The position numbers and the translations under genes were made by a program. From Streptomyces sp. NRRL WC-3626 (GTDB lineage Bacteria; Actinomycetota; Actinomycetes; Streptomycetales; Streptomycetaceae): 64,000 nt of DNA. The stretch's first letter is position 1, and each line of letters starts with the position of its first letter. The DNA is taken from contig NZ_JOCA01000010.1 in assembly GCF_000718785.1 (NCBI RefSeq), forward strand, positions 62,001 to 126,000, written 5' to 3'. Below, piece by piece: positions 54,912 through 64,000 of this stretch. The notes below the pieces were generated by a model. It saw nothing but the letters and a program-made list of their open reading frames with translations. It was not told where the DNA came from and searched no databases.

Positions 54912-55844
54912 ATGCGAGCAGTACGACAAAACGATAAAAAGTGGCCATTCGGTGGAGTACGGATCGGCCTCGCGGTGGTCGCTCTCGCCTCGATCGCGGC
55001 GGGCTGCGGACAGGGGCAGGGCGGCGGCAGCGGCGCCCCGGCCGGACCGGCGGCCGGCCCGCCCCTGAAGGCTCCCCCGGCCCGCGCGCTCGACGACTAC
55101 GCCACCAGGCTGCGTGCCGCGCACACCGCGAGGGCCGCCGCCGCGAAACGCTGGGGGCTGAAACGGGTGCCGCTGACCGCCCCGCCGCCCCCGGCGAAGA
55201 AGCCGGAGATCACCACCCGCGAGGGCTTCGAGGTCGACGGACACCGCCGGCTGGGACTCCCGCCGGTCTTCACCACGATCCCCACCGAGAAGAAGATCCT
55301 CTTCCTCACCATCGACGACGGCGACGAGAAGGACCCAGCGTTCCTGCGGATGATGAGCGAGCTGAAGATCCCGTACAGCGCCTTCCTCAGCGACTACCTC
55401 GTCAAGGAGGACTACGGCTACTTCAGGAAGATGCGGGACCGCGGCGTCTCCCTGCACAACCACACGCTCCACCACCCCTATCTGCCGGACCTCTCCCACG
55501 CCCGCCAGAAGCGCGAGATCTGCGGCATGCAGAAGATCATCGAGAAGCGGTACGGCGAACGGCCCGTCCTCTTCCGGCCGCCCTACGGCAACTACAACAA
55601 GGACACCCTGCGCGTCGCGAAGTCCTGCGGCATCACCCATGTCCCGCTCTGGAACGAGGAGGTCTTCGTCGACCACTGGGAGTACCGGGAATGGGACCGC
55701 GAACTGCACCCCGGCGACATCGTCCTCACCCACTTCCGCGGCCGCGACACCTGGAAGGGCACGATGCCGGACATGGTCCGCCGCTTCCTCGACAAGGTCA
55801 CGGCGGAGGGGTACGCGGTGGCCCGCCTGGAGGACTACCTGTGA
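54912..55844 (+). CDS. Polysaccharide deacetylase lipoprotein 1
   Basis: 310 residues, carbohydrate esterase family 4. Lipoprotein signal with lipobox IAAGC. Motif 1 is LTIDDGD (usual TFDDG), motif 2 NHTLHHP supplies the metal His pair, motif 3 FRPPYGNYN. It likely removes acetyl groups from cell-wall sugars outside the membrane. Its stop overlaps the next gene, a paralogue. Confidence 0.88.
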   Translation: MRAVRQNDKKWPFGGVRIGLAVVALASIAAGCGQGQGGGSGAPAGPAAGPPLKAPPARALDDYATRLRAAHTARAAAAKRWGLKRVPLTAPPPPAKKPEITTREGFEVDGHRRLGLPPVFTTIPTEKKILFLTIDDGDEKDPAFLRMMSELKIPYSAFLSDYLVKEDYGYFRKMRDRGVSLHNHTLHHPYLPDLSHARQKREICGMQKIIEKRYGERPVLFRPPYGNYNKDTLRVAKSCGITHVPLWNEEVFVDHWEYREWDRELHPGDIVLTHFRGRDTWKGTMPDMVRRFLDKVTAEGYAVARLEDYL

Positions 55845-56683
55845 GGGCCGGGCGGCCGGCGGGCAGTCCGCGGGGCCGGTACGGGGCAGCCCGCCCGCCG
55901 GGCCCCGGACCCGGACTCCGGGCGCGGGCCGGGCTGCTGGGGGCCGCCCTACTGGTCCTGATCGCCGGATGCGGTACGCCGGGCAGCGGGGCCGGGGCCG
56001 GGTCCGGGGGCGGTGCGGAGCGGTCGCCCGGGGCCGGTCCGGTGGCCTCCGGCGGCCTCCCGCCGGTCATCGACCGCGTCCCCACCCGTGACCGGGTCGT
56101 CTTCCTCACCTACGACGACGGTGCCGAACGCGACCCCGGCTTCATCGACCTCGTACGCGAACGCGCGCTCCCCGTCAGCCTGTTCCTCACGGACAGCGTG
56201 ACCGGCCCCGGCTACGCCCACTTCGCCCGCCTGCGCGCGGTCGGCGCGAGCCTGCAGAACCACACCCTCGACCACCGCGCCCTGCGCGGCCTGCCCTACG
56301 CCGGTCAGCGCGCCGAGATCTGCGGCCAGCAGCGCAAGCTCCGGTCCCGCTTCGGCGTCCGCGCCACCCTCTTCCGCCCGCCCTACGGCACGTACGACGC
56401 CACCACCCTGAAGGCGGCCGCCGACTGCGGCATCCGGGCCGTCATCGCCTCCCGGGCCACCCTGGAGACCGACGGCCACCTCACCTACACCGCCGGCCCC
56501 CAGCGGCTGAACCCCGGCGACATCATCGCCGTACCGTCGGTGGAGACCCCGTCACTGACACTGGCGGAACGGACGGCACGGCTGCTGGAGGAACTGGAGG
56601 AACGGGGACTGAAGGTGGGCAAGCTGGAGACCTACGTGTCACGCATCAGCCCGTCTGGGGGTACCCCCTCTGGGGGAGTTTGA
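55841..56683 (+). CDS. Polysaccharide deacetylase lipoprotein 2
   Basis: 280 residues, a CE4 paralogue coupled to the first by a GTGA overlap. Lipobox LIAGC. Motifs LTYDDGA, NHTLDHR and FRPPYGTYD. It is about 55 residues shorter in the linker before the catalytic domain. The C-terminal PSGGTPSGGV is encoded by a dispersed intergenic repeat that has moved the stop codon. Confidence 0.86.
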   Translation: MRAGRPAGSPRGRYGAARPPGPGPGLRARAGLLGAALLVLIAGCGTPGSGAGAGSGGGAERSPGAGPVASGGLPPVIDRVPTRDRVVFLTYDDGAERDPGFIDLVRERALPVSLFLTDSVTGPGYAHFARLRAVGASLQNHTLDHRALRGLPYAGQRAEICGQQRKLRSRFGVRATLFRPPYGTYDATTLKAAADCGIRAVIASRATLETDGHLTYTAGPQRLNPGDIIAVPSVETPSLTLAERTARLLEELEERGLKVGKLETYVSRISPSGGTPSGGV

Positions 56684-56714
56684 GGACGAGGCCCGTTCAG
56701 GGCCGAAGGGGGGC

Positions 56715-56733
56715 CTGGGGGCGCAGCCCCCAG
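56715..56733 (+). terminator. GC hairpin in a dispersed repeat after the deacetylases
   Basis: An 8-bp stem, CTGGGGGC/GCCCCCAG, with a GCA loop, inside the repeat that starts near 56655. Confidence 0.55.
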
Positions 56734-56811
56734 CGACGGTCACTGCGACACCGCATGCCGCACACAAGGGTGATGACAACCCACCCACCCCCGCGACGCG
56801 CCGCAGGCAAC

Positions 56812-56837
56812 TGGCACTCCGCTTGACCGAGTGCTAA
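56812..56837. promoter_or_regulatory. CIRCE element 1
   Basis: GCACTC (56814-56819) and GAGTGC (56829-56834) are separated by 9 bases. The downstream arm GAGTGCTAA is the consensus. The spacer contains the -35 of the groES promoter. It is the HrcA target. Confidence 0.85.
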
Positions 56838-56852
56838 TCACAGTCATAGTCT
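56823..56852 (+). promoter_or_regulatory. groES promoter
   Basis: TTGACC (56823-56828) and TAGTCT (56847-56852) are 18 bases apart, interleaved with CIRCE 1 and followed by CIRCE 2. Heat-shock repression by HrcA is expected. Confidence 0.85.
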
Positions 56853-56857
56853 CAGTT

Positions 56858-56884
56858 CTGGCACTCCCCACTGGAGAGTGCCAA
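56858..56884. promoter_or_regulatory. CIRCE element 2
   Basis: TGGCACTC (56859-56866) and GAGTGCCA (56876-56883) are perfect arms with a 9-base spacer, just downstream of the -10 box. Confidence 0.9.
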
Positions 56885-56982
56885 TGCGCGACGGGCAGGT
56901 CCGGCACCCGCGACGACGGATCCACCTGGTCGCCACCTCAGACAGTTAACCCCGTGAGATCTCCGAAGGGGGAGGTCGGATC

Positions 56983-57291
56983 GTGACGACCACCAGCTCC
57001 AAGGTTGCCATCAAGCCGCTCGAGGACCGCATCGTGGTCCAGCCGCTCGACGCCGAGCAGACCACCGCCTCTGGCCTGGTCATTCCGGACACCGCCAAGG
57101 AGAAGCCCCAGGAGGGCGTCGTCCTGGCCGTGGGCCCGGGCCGCTTCGAGAACGGCGAGCGCCTGCCGCTCGACGTCAAGACCGGTGACATCGTGCTGTA
57201 CAGCAAGTACGGCGGCACCGAGGTGAAGTACAACGGCGAGGAGTACCTCGTCCTCTCGGCTCGCGACGTCCTCGCGATCATCGAGAAGTAG
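56983..57291 (+). CDS. groES: Co-chaperonin GroES
   Basis: 102 residues, the heptameric lid of Gro[16 protein letters not shown], the mobile loop [19 protein letters not shown] and the final [13 protein letters not shown] are diagnostic. GTG start after GGGGGAGG. CIRCE controlled. Confidence 0.97.
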   Translation: MTTTSSKVAIKPLEDRIVVQPLDAEQTTASGLVIPDTAKEKPQEGVVLAVGPGRFENGERLPLDVKTGDIVLYSKYGGTEVKYNGEEYLVLSARDVLAIIEK

Positions 57292-57428
57292 TTCACCCGC
57301 TTCACCGGCTTCACCCGCTTCCACACCGAAGCACCTTGCTTTTGAGCTGCGCCCCGGGCCCCCGCGACCTTATGAAGCCGGGCGTCAGGGGCGCAGTTCG
57401 TTTCACCCACGTTTTCCGAGAGGGCTGA

Positions 57429-59063
<1,635 letters not shown>

Positions 59064-59091
59064 CGACAGATCACGTCGCCAGAGCCTGAGT

Positions 59092-59131
59092 GAAGGCCCG
59101 GCGGCCCCCGAAACGGGGCTGCCGGGCCTTC
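59092..59131 (+). terminator. Terminator after groEL
   Basis: A 17-bp stem with one G-U pair (59092-59108 with 59115-59131) and a 6-base loop. No strong T-run. Confidence 0.75.
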
Positions 59132-59224
59132 GCCGTACCCGCGAGTCCCCGGATCCTGGAACCGCCGGACGGCACGCCGGCGACTTATCGGTGGAGAACA
59201 GGCCCGATGCAGGAGGGGGACACG

Positions 59225-60271
59225 ATGAGCCAGGTGCTCTACGCCGAACGGTCCCGGAACCCGCTGGCGCGGACCGCGGAACTCACCGAGGACCGGCTGC
59301 GCAGGGGCGCGCGGACGACACCGCTGGACGAGCTGAACCTCGGTGCCATGGCCGAGGCGTACCTACGGGGCCGCTGGCTCGGCGGCGGCGGCACCGAACG
59401 CCCGCTGGACCAGCTGCCGCAGGGCCCCGGCGCCGTCCCGGTCACGCGCGTGACCGGCACCACCAAGCCCCTCCCGGTGCGCCGGACCGCCGAGTTCGCC
59501 CGCGCGCTGGGCGAACTCGCGGTACGCAGGTGCGGCGGCCCGGAACAGGTGGCCGCCCTCGCCGCACGGGCGCGGGCCGAGGGCGTACCGCTGTGGATGG
59601 CGCGCCGCTTCGCGCCGGGTCCCGCCGGACCGATCACCGTCGTCGTGGACCGCCGCCTGGTCCAGGCCGATGTCTGGGGCCCGCACGCCCCCGCCGTCCG
59701 GCTCCGGGCACCGTACGGCTACCTTGCGCACCCCCACGACCCGAGCGGCGGCCTCGTACTGACCGTCGGTCCGGTCCACGCGCGGCTCGAACTCCGCCGC
59801 ACGTTCCGCAAGTCCAGGAGCAGCGTCGAGATCGGCACCCCCGAACGGCACTGGACGCTGCGGCGCGCGAACGCGGAGAGCTCCTGGCTGCTCCGCGACG
59901 ACCACCGGGTCGCCCTGCTGACCCGGCCGCCCCGCCGCGCCGAACCGGCCCCCGGCACGGTGCTGCTGCCCCTGGCCGCCGTGCACCACGAGAGCCCCGA
60001 CCCGCTGGACGCCGTGATGGCCCACGCGGTCGCCGTCTCCTTCGGCCTCGGCGACACCACGGGCACGGCCCGCTTCCGCCCACGCCGGCCCACGACCGAC
60101 GACACCCCCACCTGGGACACCTCCTGGTTCAGCAACCTCGGCCGGGGCCGGGACGACAACGAACCCGGCGGCGGCGACGGCTGGGGCAGCGACGGCGGAG
60201 ACGGCGGCGACGGGGGCGGCGGCGGAGACGGCGGTGGCGGCGACGGGGGTGGCGGCGGGGGCGGCGACTAG
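59225..60271 (+). CDS. Unknown protein with Gly/Asp-rich tail
   Basis: 348 residues, unrecognised. Residues 1-300 look globular, with no signal peptide. The last 45 are low complexity, almost only Gly and Asp (GDGGGG repeats). ATG 59225 was chosen for AGGAGGGG 6 bases upstream; an ATG six codons earlier is possible. Its TAG overlaps the stop of the pseudogene on the other strand. The tail might be a flexible linker or bind divalent ions; this is speculation. Confidence 0.7.
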   Translation: MSQVLYAERSRNPLARTAELTEDRLRRGARTTPLDELNLGAMAEAYLRGRWLGGGGTERPLDQLPQGPGAVPVTRVTGTTKPLPVRRTAEFARALGELAVRRCGGPEQVAALAARARAEGVPLWMARRFAPGPAGPITVVVDRRLVQADVWGPHAPAVRLRAPYGYLAHPHDPSGGLVLTVGPVHARLELRRTFRKSRSSVEIGTPERHWTLRRANAESSWLLRDDHRVALLTRPPRRAEPAPGTVLLPLAAVHHESPDPLDAVMAHAVAVSFGLGDTTGTARFRPRRPTTDDTPTWDTSWFSNLGRGRDDNEPGGGDGWGSDGGDGGDGGGGGDGGGGDGGGGGGGD

Positions 60272-60494
60272 CGCAGCGCCACCGTCCCAAAGCCGCTGAA
60301 CACACTCGTCATCACGAGGACCGGCGCGTGGGGGACGCCGTGGTACAGCGGGCGGGGGAAGTTCGGGTTGATCGCGATCCGGAAGGTCATCGCGCCGAGA
60401 TGGCCGACGCCGACGAGCAGCCCGAGCACCGCGGCGTCCCCATGCCCGTGATGTCGAGCGCCTCGACGAGCACGGCAAAGGAGGTCGTGATCAT
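60268..60494 (-). pseudogene. Frameshifted small membrane protein remnant
   Basis: Two frames join into one membrane protein. MITTSFAVLVEALDITGMG (from ATG 60494) and then, in the next frame, AAVLGLLVGVGHLGAMTFRI to the stop at 60268. The shift falls at a run of four C (60438-60441 on the plus strand); five would restore the frame. The product would be a two-pass protein of about 75 residues, possibly the C-terminal half of a DUF1761-like protein. No binding site is seen before 60494, so the N-terminus may also be lost. Confidence 0.55.
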
Positions 60495-60533
60495 CAAGGC
60501 CCGGTACCACTCCGGACGGACGGGCTTCCTGGT

Positions 60534-61004
60534 TCAGTCGTGAACCGGCCCGGCGGGCACCACGGCCCACACCGTCTTGCCGGGGGCGCCGGGGCGGGCG
60601 GCCGTCCCCCACTCCTCGGCCAGGGCGGCGACGAGGAGGAGCCCCCGTCCGCCGTCCTCCCCGGTACCGGCGTCCCGCGCCTCGGGCAGCCGCTCGCCCC
60701 GCGCGTCGCTGACCTCGACGCGTACGTGCCCGCCGTCCTCCCTGCTGAGCCGCAGCTCGGCGTCCCGGCCGGGCACCCGGCCATGGGTGACGGCGTTGGC
60801 GGTCAGTTCGCCCACGATCAACTCGACGGAGTCGTGCGCCGGGGTGCCGTACCGCCACCCCCAGGCGTCCATCTGGCAGGACGCGAGCCGGCGGGCGAGC
60901 CGCGCACCGCGCGGGGACGGACTGAAGCGGAACGAGAGCACGCGCTGATCGGCGAGCGGGAGCGGCAGCCCGGACCGCCGCTCCGTGCGGGGGGAAGTGG
61001 TCAT
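60534..61004 (-). CDS. RsbW-like ATP-binding (HATPase) protein
   Basis: 156 residues of the GHKL fold used by anti-sigma factor kinases. N box ELIVGELTANAVTHG near 66-80, G1 VEVSDARGER, G2 GGRGLLLVAALAEEWG. Streptomyces have dozens of these single-domain regulators, and the partner cannot be told. The start at 61004 was chosen at MTTSPRTERR; the frame is open further upstream. Confidence 0.85.
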   Translation of the reverse strand: MTTSPRTERRSGLPLPLADQRVLSFRFSPSPRGARLARRLASCQMDAWGWRYGTPAHDSVELIVGELTANAVTHGRVPGRDAELRLSREDGGHVRVEVSDARGERLPEARDAGTGEDGGRGLLLVAALAEEWGTAARPGAPGKTVWAVVPAGPVHD

Positions 61005-61215
61005 GTCCCGAAGATCCCGCGCCCGCCCCTTCGCCCACCAGCTACGACGCCCCCACTGCGGCCGTCTGTCGGGGCGCCGGGCGAGGCTGTCGGACCTGTC
61101 GGGGCGCACGTCCGTCGACCTGTTCCGCCGAGGTCGCCATTCGTAGAAGGCGGAATCCCCCTACAGCATATTGTTGAATTGACGACTGCCGCTGTCCCCT
61201 GAGAAAAATTTGAGC

Positions 61216-61244
61216 TTTCCAGGCGCGAAGATCAGCCATTATAT
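61216..61244 (+). promoter_or_regulatory. Candidate promoter of the secreted protein gene
   Basis: TTTCCA (61216-61221) and TTATAT (61239-61244) are 17 bases apart in the AT-richer patch. Confidence 0.4.
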
Positions 61245-61387
61245 TTCGCTGATGTGCCCGGTTTGGGTGACTGGGAGAGTCCCCTGTGGGAGACAGGCGC
61301 CCATTGTCCGCATTTTCTCGTCGGGTGGTTCCGGCCACTCGCTAAAAGCGTCTGTCGGCCGAGCCCGGTCCTGGTTACTGTCCATTT

Positions 61388-61410
61388 CGCCTCCAGGACT
61401 CCTGGAGGCG
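61388..61410. promoter_or_regulatory. 23-base palindrome in the leader
   Basis: Perfect arms CGCCTCCAGGA and TCCTGGAGGCG surround a single C. The centre is too tight for a simple hairpin, so a dimer-binding operator is more likely. Confidence 0.5.
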
Positions 61411-61494
61411 CGGGCACTGCCCAGCGCACACGGTTTCCAGGCCATGAGGTGCGCCGGGCGTCATGCCCGCACCGACCAGCAAGGGGACATGCTA

Positions 61495-62151
61495 GTGAAG
61501 TCCAGACTTTCCCGCATCAGTGCAGCCACCTTCCTTGTGGCACTCGCTCTCGGCGCCGGCGCGCCGCACGCCGTTGCCTCCGCGGCAGGTGAGGACCTGC
61601 CGAACGACGAGGTCCTGCTCGGCGTCGAGATCGAGGGCCAAGAACTCGAGGAAGACCTGCCCCTCCCCGGCGAACCCGAGGACGCGGTCACGCCGGGGTC
61701 GGACCTGCCCGATGTGGAGCCGGAGAGACTCGAATGCAAGCCCGGCTGGTTCTTCAAGATTACCCAGAACAAGAAGAACACCATGTCCGTCAAGTACTCG
61801 ACCTTCGTCGAGAACAAGACGCCCCGAACCCTTGATTTCAAGTTCACCTCCAAGAAGTCCGGGACGACCGAGGTCGGAGGGTCGGTGACGCTCAGCACGG
61901 AGATGAAGGTCGCGGTCCTCGGCTCCATCAAGGGTGAAATCAACGCCAACGCCAAGAAGAGCTGGACCTCGGAGATCGGCGTCGAGACCTACGGAAAGGT
62001 TCCCGCCAAGAGCATCGTGTACGGCGACTACGGAATCCTGAAGGAAAAGGTCTACGGGTACAAGTACCACCGCGGCAGCGCCTGCCAGAAGTCCAACAAG
62101 CGGTACATGACCGTCTGGGCCCCGTACAGGGAAGGCTGGCGCGTCAGCTAG
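61495..62151 (+). CDS. Secreted beta-rich protein, possibly aerolysin/ETX-MTX2-like
   Basis: 218 residues with a signal peptide (AATFLVALALGAGAPHAVASA). After an acidic linker, residues about 85-200 have alternating Ser/Thr and hydrophobic residues (GGSVTLSTEMKVAVL, KSWTSEIGVETYGKVPAKS) followed by VYGDYG, the style of the insertion hairpin of aerolysin/ETX-MTX2 pore formers. Two Cys (near 80 and 202) may pair. The GTG at 61495 was chosen because AAGGGG is 8 bases upstream; ATG 61489 is too close. A lipoprotein gene follows after 60 bases. Confidence 0.65.
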   Translation: MKSRLSRISAATFLVALALGAGAPHAVASAAGEDLPNDEVLLGVEIEGQELEEDLPLPGEPEDAVTPGSDLPDVEPERLECKPGWFFKITQNKKNTMSVKYSTFVENKTPRTLDFKFTSKKSGTTEVGGSVTLSTEMKVAVLGSIKGEINANAKKSWTSEIGVETYGKVPAKSIVYGDYGILKEKVYGYKYHRGSACQKSNKRYMTVWAPYREGWRVS

Positions 62152-62158
62152 CCCTCGC

Positions 62159-62184
62159 GCCCGGCCCTGACACCGGGGCCGGGC
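62159..62184 (+). terminator. Hairpin between secreted protein and lipoprotein genes
   Basis: A perfect 9-bp stem, GCCCGGCCC/GGGCCGGGC, with an 8-base loop. No T-run, so attenuation rather than full termination is possible. Confidence 0.5.
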
Positions 62185-62211
62185 ACCCCGCCCTCACTCC
62201 CGGGAGACCCG

Positions 62212-62664
62212 TTGCGTCGCTCCGTACTCACTGCTGCCGCCCTGGCCACACTGTTCCTCGCCGGAGGCTGCTCCGACGAGCCCGAGGCGAAGCGTCCGAG
62301 CCCCACCGCTCCGACAGCTTCCTCCAGCAAGCCCACACCGTCACCCGCCACACAACCACCCCTCCTGGACCTGCCCCGGAACGCGCAGACCCTGGTAGCC
62401 GAGACCACCGGCGACAAGGACCGGGAACTGCCCGAATTCACCCCGGAGGAAGGCGCCTACACCCTCTACGTGGTGTGTGAGGGCGAGGGCGAGGTCTCGA
62501 TCGTGGACCGAGACAGCAGCAACCCCCGCCCGGTCACATGCAACGGGGTGCACACCGTGGGCGTCGTCTACGAGGACAAGAAGCCCCAGCACCTCAGGAT
62601 CCAGGTGACCGGCGGAACGTCCATCTGGAGGATCGCGGTGATCTCCGGAAACCACCAGCCCTGA
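62212..62664 (+). CDS. Small lipoprotein
   Basis: 150 residues with signal ALATLFLAGGC ending in a lipobox Cys, then a Ser/Thr/Pro linker (25-50) and a domain of about 100 residues, probably a beta sandwich, with two Cys (YVVCEGEGEV and PVTCNGVH). TTG start, supported by GGGAGA 5 bases upstream and by the signal peptide. It follows the secreted protein gene closely; a joint role is possible but unproven. Confidence 0.75.
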   Translation: MRRSVLTAAALATLFLAGGCSDEPEAKRPSPTAPTASSSKPTPSPATQPPLLDLPRNAQTLVAETTGDKDRELPEFTPEEGAYTLYVVCEGEGEVSIVDRDSSNPRPVTCNGVHTVGVVYEDKKPQHLRIQVTGGTSIWRIAVISGNHQP

Positions 62665-62758
62665 CACAGCCCCCCGACCGCTGACGGCGCTCCAGGAGAA
62701 CAACCGGGCCCGTGGAAGGCGTCGAGCAGCACGGGGGAGGTGATGTGCATGTTGGTGG

Positions 62759-63730
62759 TCAGACGATGACCGTGCGCTGCGGTGGGGGCGGCGCGCAGCG
62801 ACTGGCGCTGGCAGACGACGAGTTGAGGCAGCGTCGGCAGAGGGTCTCGTCGCCGACGGGCCGGAAGAGCGTCGCTTGCGTGTGGTCGCCCTCGCATTCG
62901 CGGAGGGTGGCGAGGCGGCTCGGCGGGCGTTCGGCGGCCGGGGTGGCGTCGGGGAGGACCCGGGTGGGTGGCACGTCGCGGAGCAGGTAGCGCAGGAGGC
63001 CGCCGGGGCGGTGGACCGGGGTGCCGTCGCCGGGGAGGCCGCGCAGGATGTGGGTGCGGACGGCGGTGGGGGTGTGGCCCGCCGCGAGCCAGCGGGAGAC
63101 GAGGCGGGCCAACTCGTCGTGCATGCCCCGGGGGATGCGGTTGAGGTCCGGGGAGAGGCGGGGGAGGGCGGCGACCAGGGTGCGGGCGGTTTCGGACCTC
63201 TCGGCTGCCTCTGGTGCCGGGTCCGGCTCCCGCTCCGGCTCGGCGGGATGGTGGGAGGTGTTTTCCCCGGGGTCTTTTCTTGGATGACCGTCGGTGGGCG
63301 GAGAGGTCGGAGCACCGGCCGCCGGAATGCGGGGACTCGGAGCGACCTGCGGCGACGCGTCGGCGGCGGGCGCGTGTACGGGCATCCGGGCGAGGATCTT
63401 TGCGGCCTCGGCGTCGTTCAACGGCACGTTGGAGACGAGCTGTTGGGTGACCCAGTGACCGCCGGGCCCCTGAAGTCGCCGCTCGTGCACGAACCCCTCC
63501 TCCTTGAGCTGCCGCTTGGCCCGCGTGAAGGCGCACGCGCCGATGCGGGCGCGCTCGGCGGTGCGCGACAGGGGCTCACGCGCCCCGCCGGGGAGGGAGA
63601 GCTGCCAGGTCAGCAGCCGCACGGCGTCGGAGGACAGCCGGGGGTGCCGGATGAGGTCGTGGGAGAACTGCGTGAAGGCGCGCGGGGGCGCGATATGGTG
63701 CCGGTAAATCACGGTGGAGTCGCTTTCCAC
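62759..63730 (-). CDS. Winged-helix-type DNA-binding protein, Streptomyces specific
   Basis: 323 residues. Residues about 10-110 form a MarR/winged-helix-like region (LSSDAVRLLTWQLSLP, LSRTAERARIGACAFTRAKRQL, EEGFVHERR) as in phage-replication or ICE-type regulators. A long Pro/Ala/Glu-rich linker follows, then a helical C-terminal part with CRRC near residue 304. Function unknown. GTG 63730 was chosen because homologous-looking coding starts at VESDSTVIYRHH; no strong binding site. Confidence 0.7.
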   Translation of the reverse strand: MESDSTVIYRHHIAPPRAFTQFSHDLIRHPRLSSDAVRLLTWQLSLPGGAREPLSRTAERARIGACAFTRAKRQLKEEGFVHERRLQGPGGHWVTQQLVSNVPLNDAEAAKILARMPVHAPAADASPQVAPSPRIPAAGAPTSPPTDGHPRKDPGENTSHHPAEPEREPDPAPEAAERSETARTLVAALPRLSPDLNRIPRGMHDELARLVSRWLAAGHTPTAVRTHILRGLPGDGTPVHRPGGLLRYLLRDVPPTRVLPDATPAAERPPSRLATLRECEGDHTQATLFRPVGDETLCRRCLNSSSASASRCAPPPPQRTVIV

Positions 63731-64000
63731 TGGTGGTTCAAGGCCCTCGCGGACGGGTGCAACCGGCCGCGGGGGTCGCCTTCGTTCGGTGCCGGGCGTG
63801 GCACGCGGAAGACGTGATGTCGGTGCGACGCTACCGCACGCTACGTGTTCGTTGTGGTGCTTTGAGCGAGGAGGGATGTTGTCCCTCTCCCATCCCGCGC
63901 GGTGGCCGGCCTGCACGACCGAGACTCGAAACCCGGGATGGGAACACTGGGAACGCCTGGTGGGTGGGGCCCGTGAGTGGCCGCCTAAATCGCGGGTGGC
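63731..64000. other. Window-end non-coding region
   Basis: 270 bases with no supported ORF. Short repeats are visible: GGGAACACTGGGAACGCC near 63939 and GCTACCGCACGCTACG near 63831. The next gene lies beyond the window. Confidence 0.5.

Larger units (their letters stand above)
61005..61494. other. AT-richer gene-free region before the secreted protein
   Basis: 490 bases without a supported ORF. Base composition falls well below the surroundings near 61150-61260. It holds CTGTCGGGGCGC twice (near 61068 and 61097), a candidate promoter and a 23-base palindrome, listed separately. The leader from the promoter to the start is about 240 bases. Confidence 0.6.

Noticed and set aside
62759..63730. 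Plasmid or phage replication initiator
   Set aside because: The winged-helix region resembles such proteins, but no origin repeats, integrase or partner genes lie nearby, so a chromosomal regulator is the safer call.

Overview
The window is a core-chromosome segment of a high-GC Gram-positive bacterium, almost certainly Streptomyces. The evidence is the very high GC content with GC-rich third codon positions, the many GTG and TTG starts, the ATGA/GTGA stop-start overlaps, the many TAGnnT -10 boxes 6-8 bases before a start codon (leaderless mRNAs), a GroEL with a His-rich C-terminus beside a CIRCE-controlled groES, and a ribosomal protein cluster that lacks rpsD between rpsK and rpoA. No rRNA, tRNA, CRISPR array or insertion sequence was seen. 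These statements come from reading the sequence and from knowledge of the families; no database search was run.

Layout. 1-3.9 kb: NADP-type glutamate dehydrogenase, a MmyB-like regulator divergent from a short-chain dehydrogenase, a tautomerase and a cupin. 3.9-21.3 kb: the S10-spc-alpha superoperon from rpsJ to rplQ, including secY, adk, map, infA, rpmJ and rpoA, with a long rpsJ leader, three stacked hairpins at the S10/spc junction and an unusual duplication of the 3' end of map. 21.4-27.3 kb: truA, two divergent membrane or secreted protein genes, rplM-rpsI and glmM. 27.4-33.6 kb: an accessory island on the minus strand holding a 1642-residue polymorphic toxin (signal sequence, ricin-type lectin, long Ala-rich coiled coil, HINT domain, C-terminal RNase-like toxin domain) and a downstream 434-residue protein with an internal duplication that is the likely immunity protein.

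34-47.3 kb: a DUF389 membrane protein and coaA, then a lipoprotein, glmS, an HxlR-type regulator divergent from a RidA protein, acpS with a coupled 43-residue membrane protein, a SigB/SigF-type sigma factor, a secreted beta-helix protein under tandem LacI-like operators, a fused NAD(P)H-hydrate repair enzyme, alr, an alpha/beta hydrolase and tsaE. 47.3-56.7 kb: a 60-residue ORF behind a metal-box-like palindrome, a degenerate L,D-transpeptidase-like protein, tsaB-rimI-tsaD, a LacI regulator, an LCP protein, a 64-residue ORF, a THUMP-like methyltransferase and two coupled polysaccharide deacetylase lipoproteins. 56.7-59.1 kb: groES-groEL with two CIRCE elements. 59.2-64 kb: a lineage-specific tail with a Gly/Asp-tailed protein, a frameshifted membrane protein remnant, an RsbW-like ATPase, a secreted beta-rich protein in an AT-richer patch followed by a lipoprotein, and a winged-helix-type protein.

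How the genes work together. The cluster makes ribosomes, RNA polymerase alpha and the Sec channel. glmM, glmS, alr, the LCP protein and the deacetylases feed or modify the cell wall. tsaB, tsaE and tsaD make t6A in tRNA. acpS and coaA serve CoA and acyl carrier protein metabolism. The most system-like novelty is the toxin and immunity island at 27.4-33.6 kb. A weaker second candidate is the secreted protein and lipoprotein pair at 61.5-62.7 kb.
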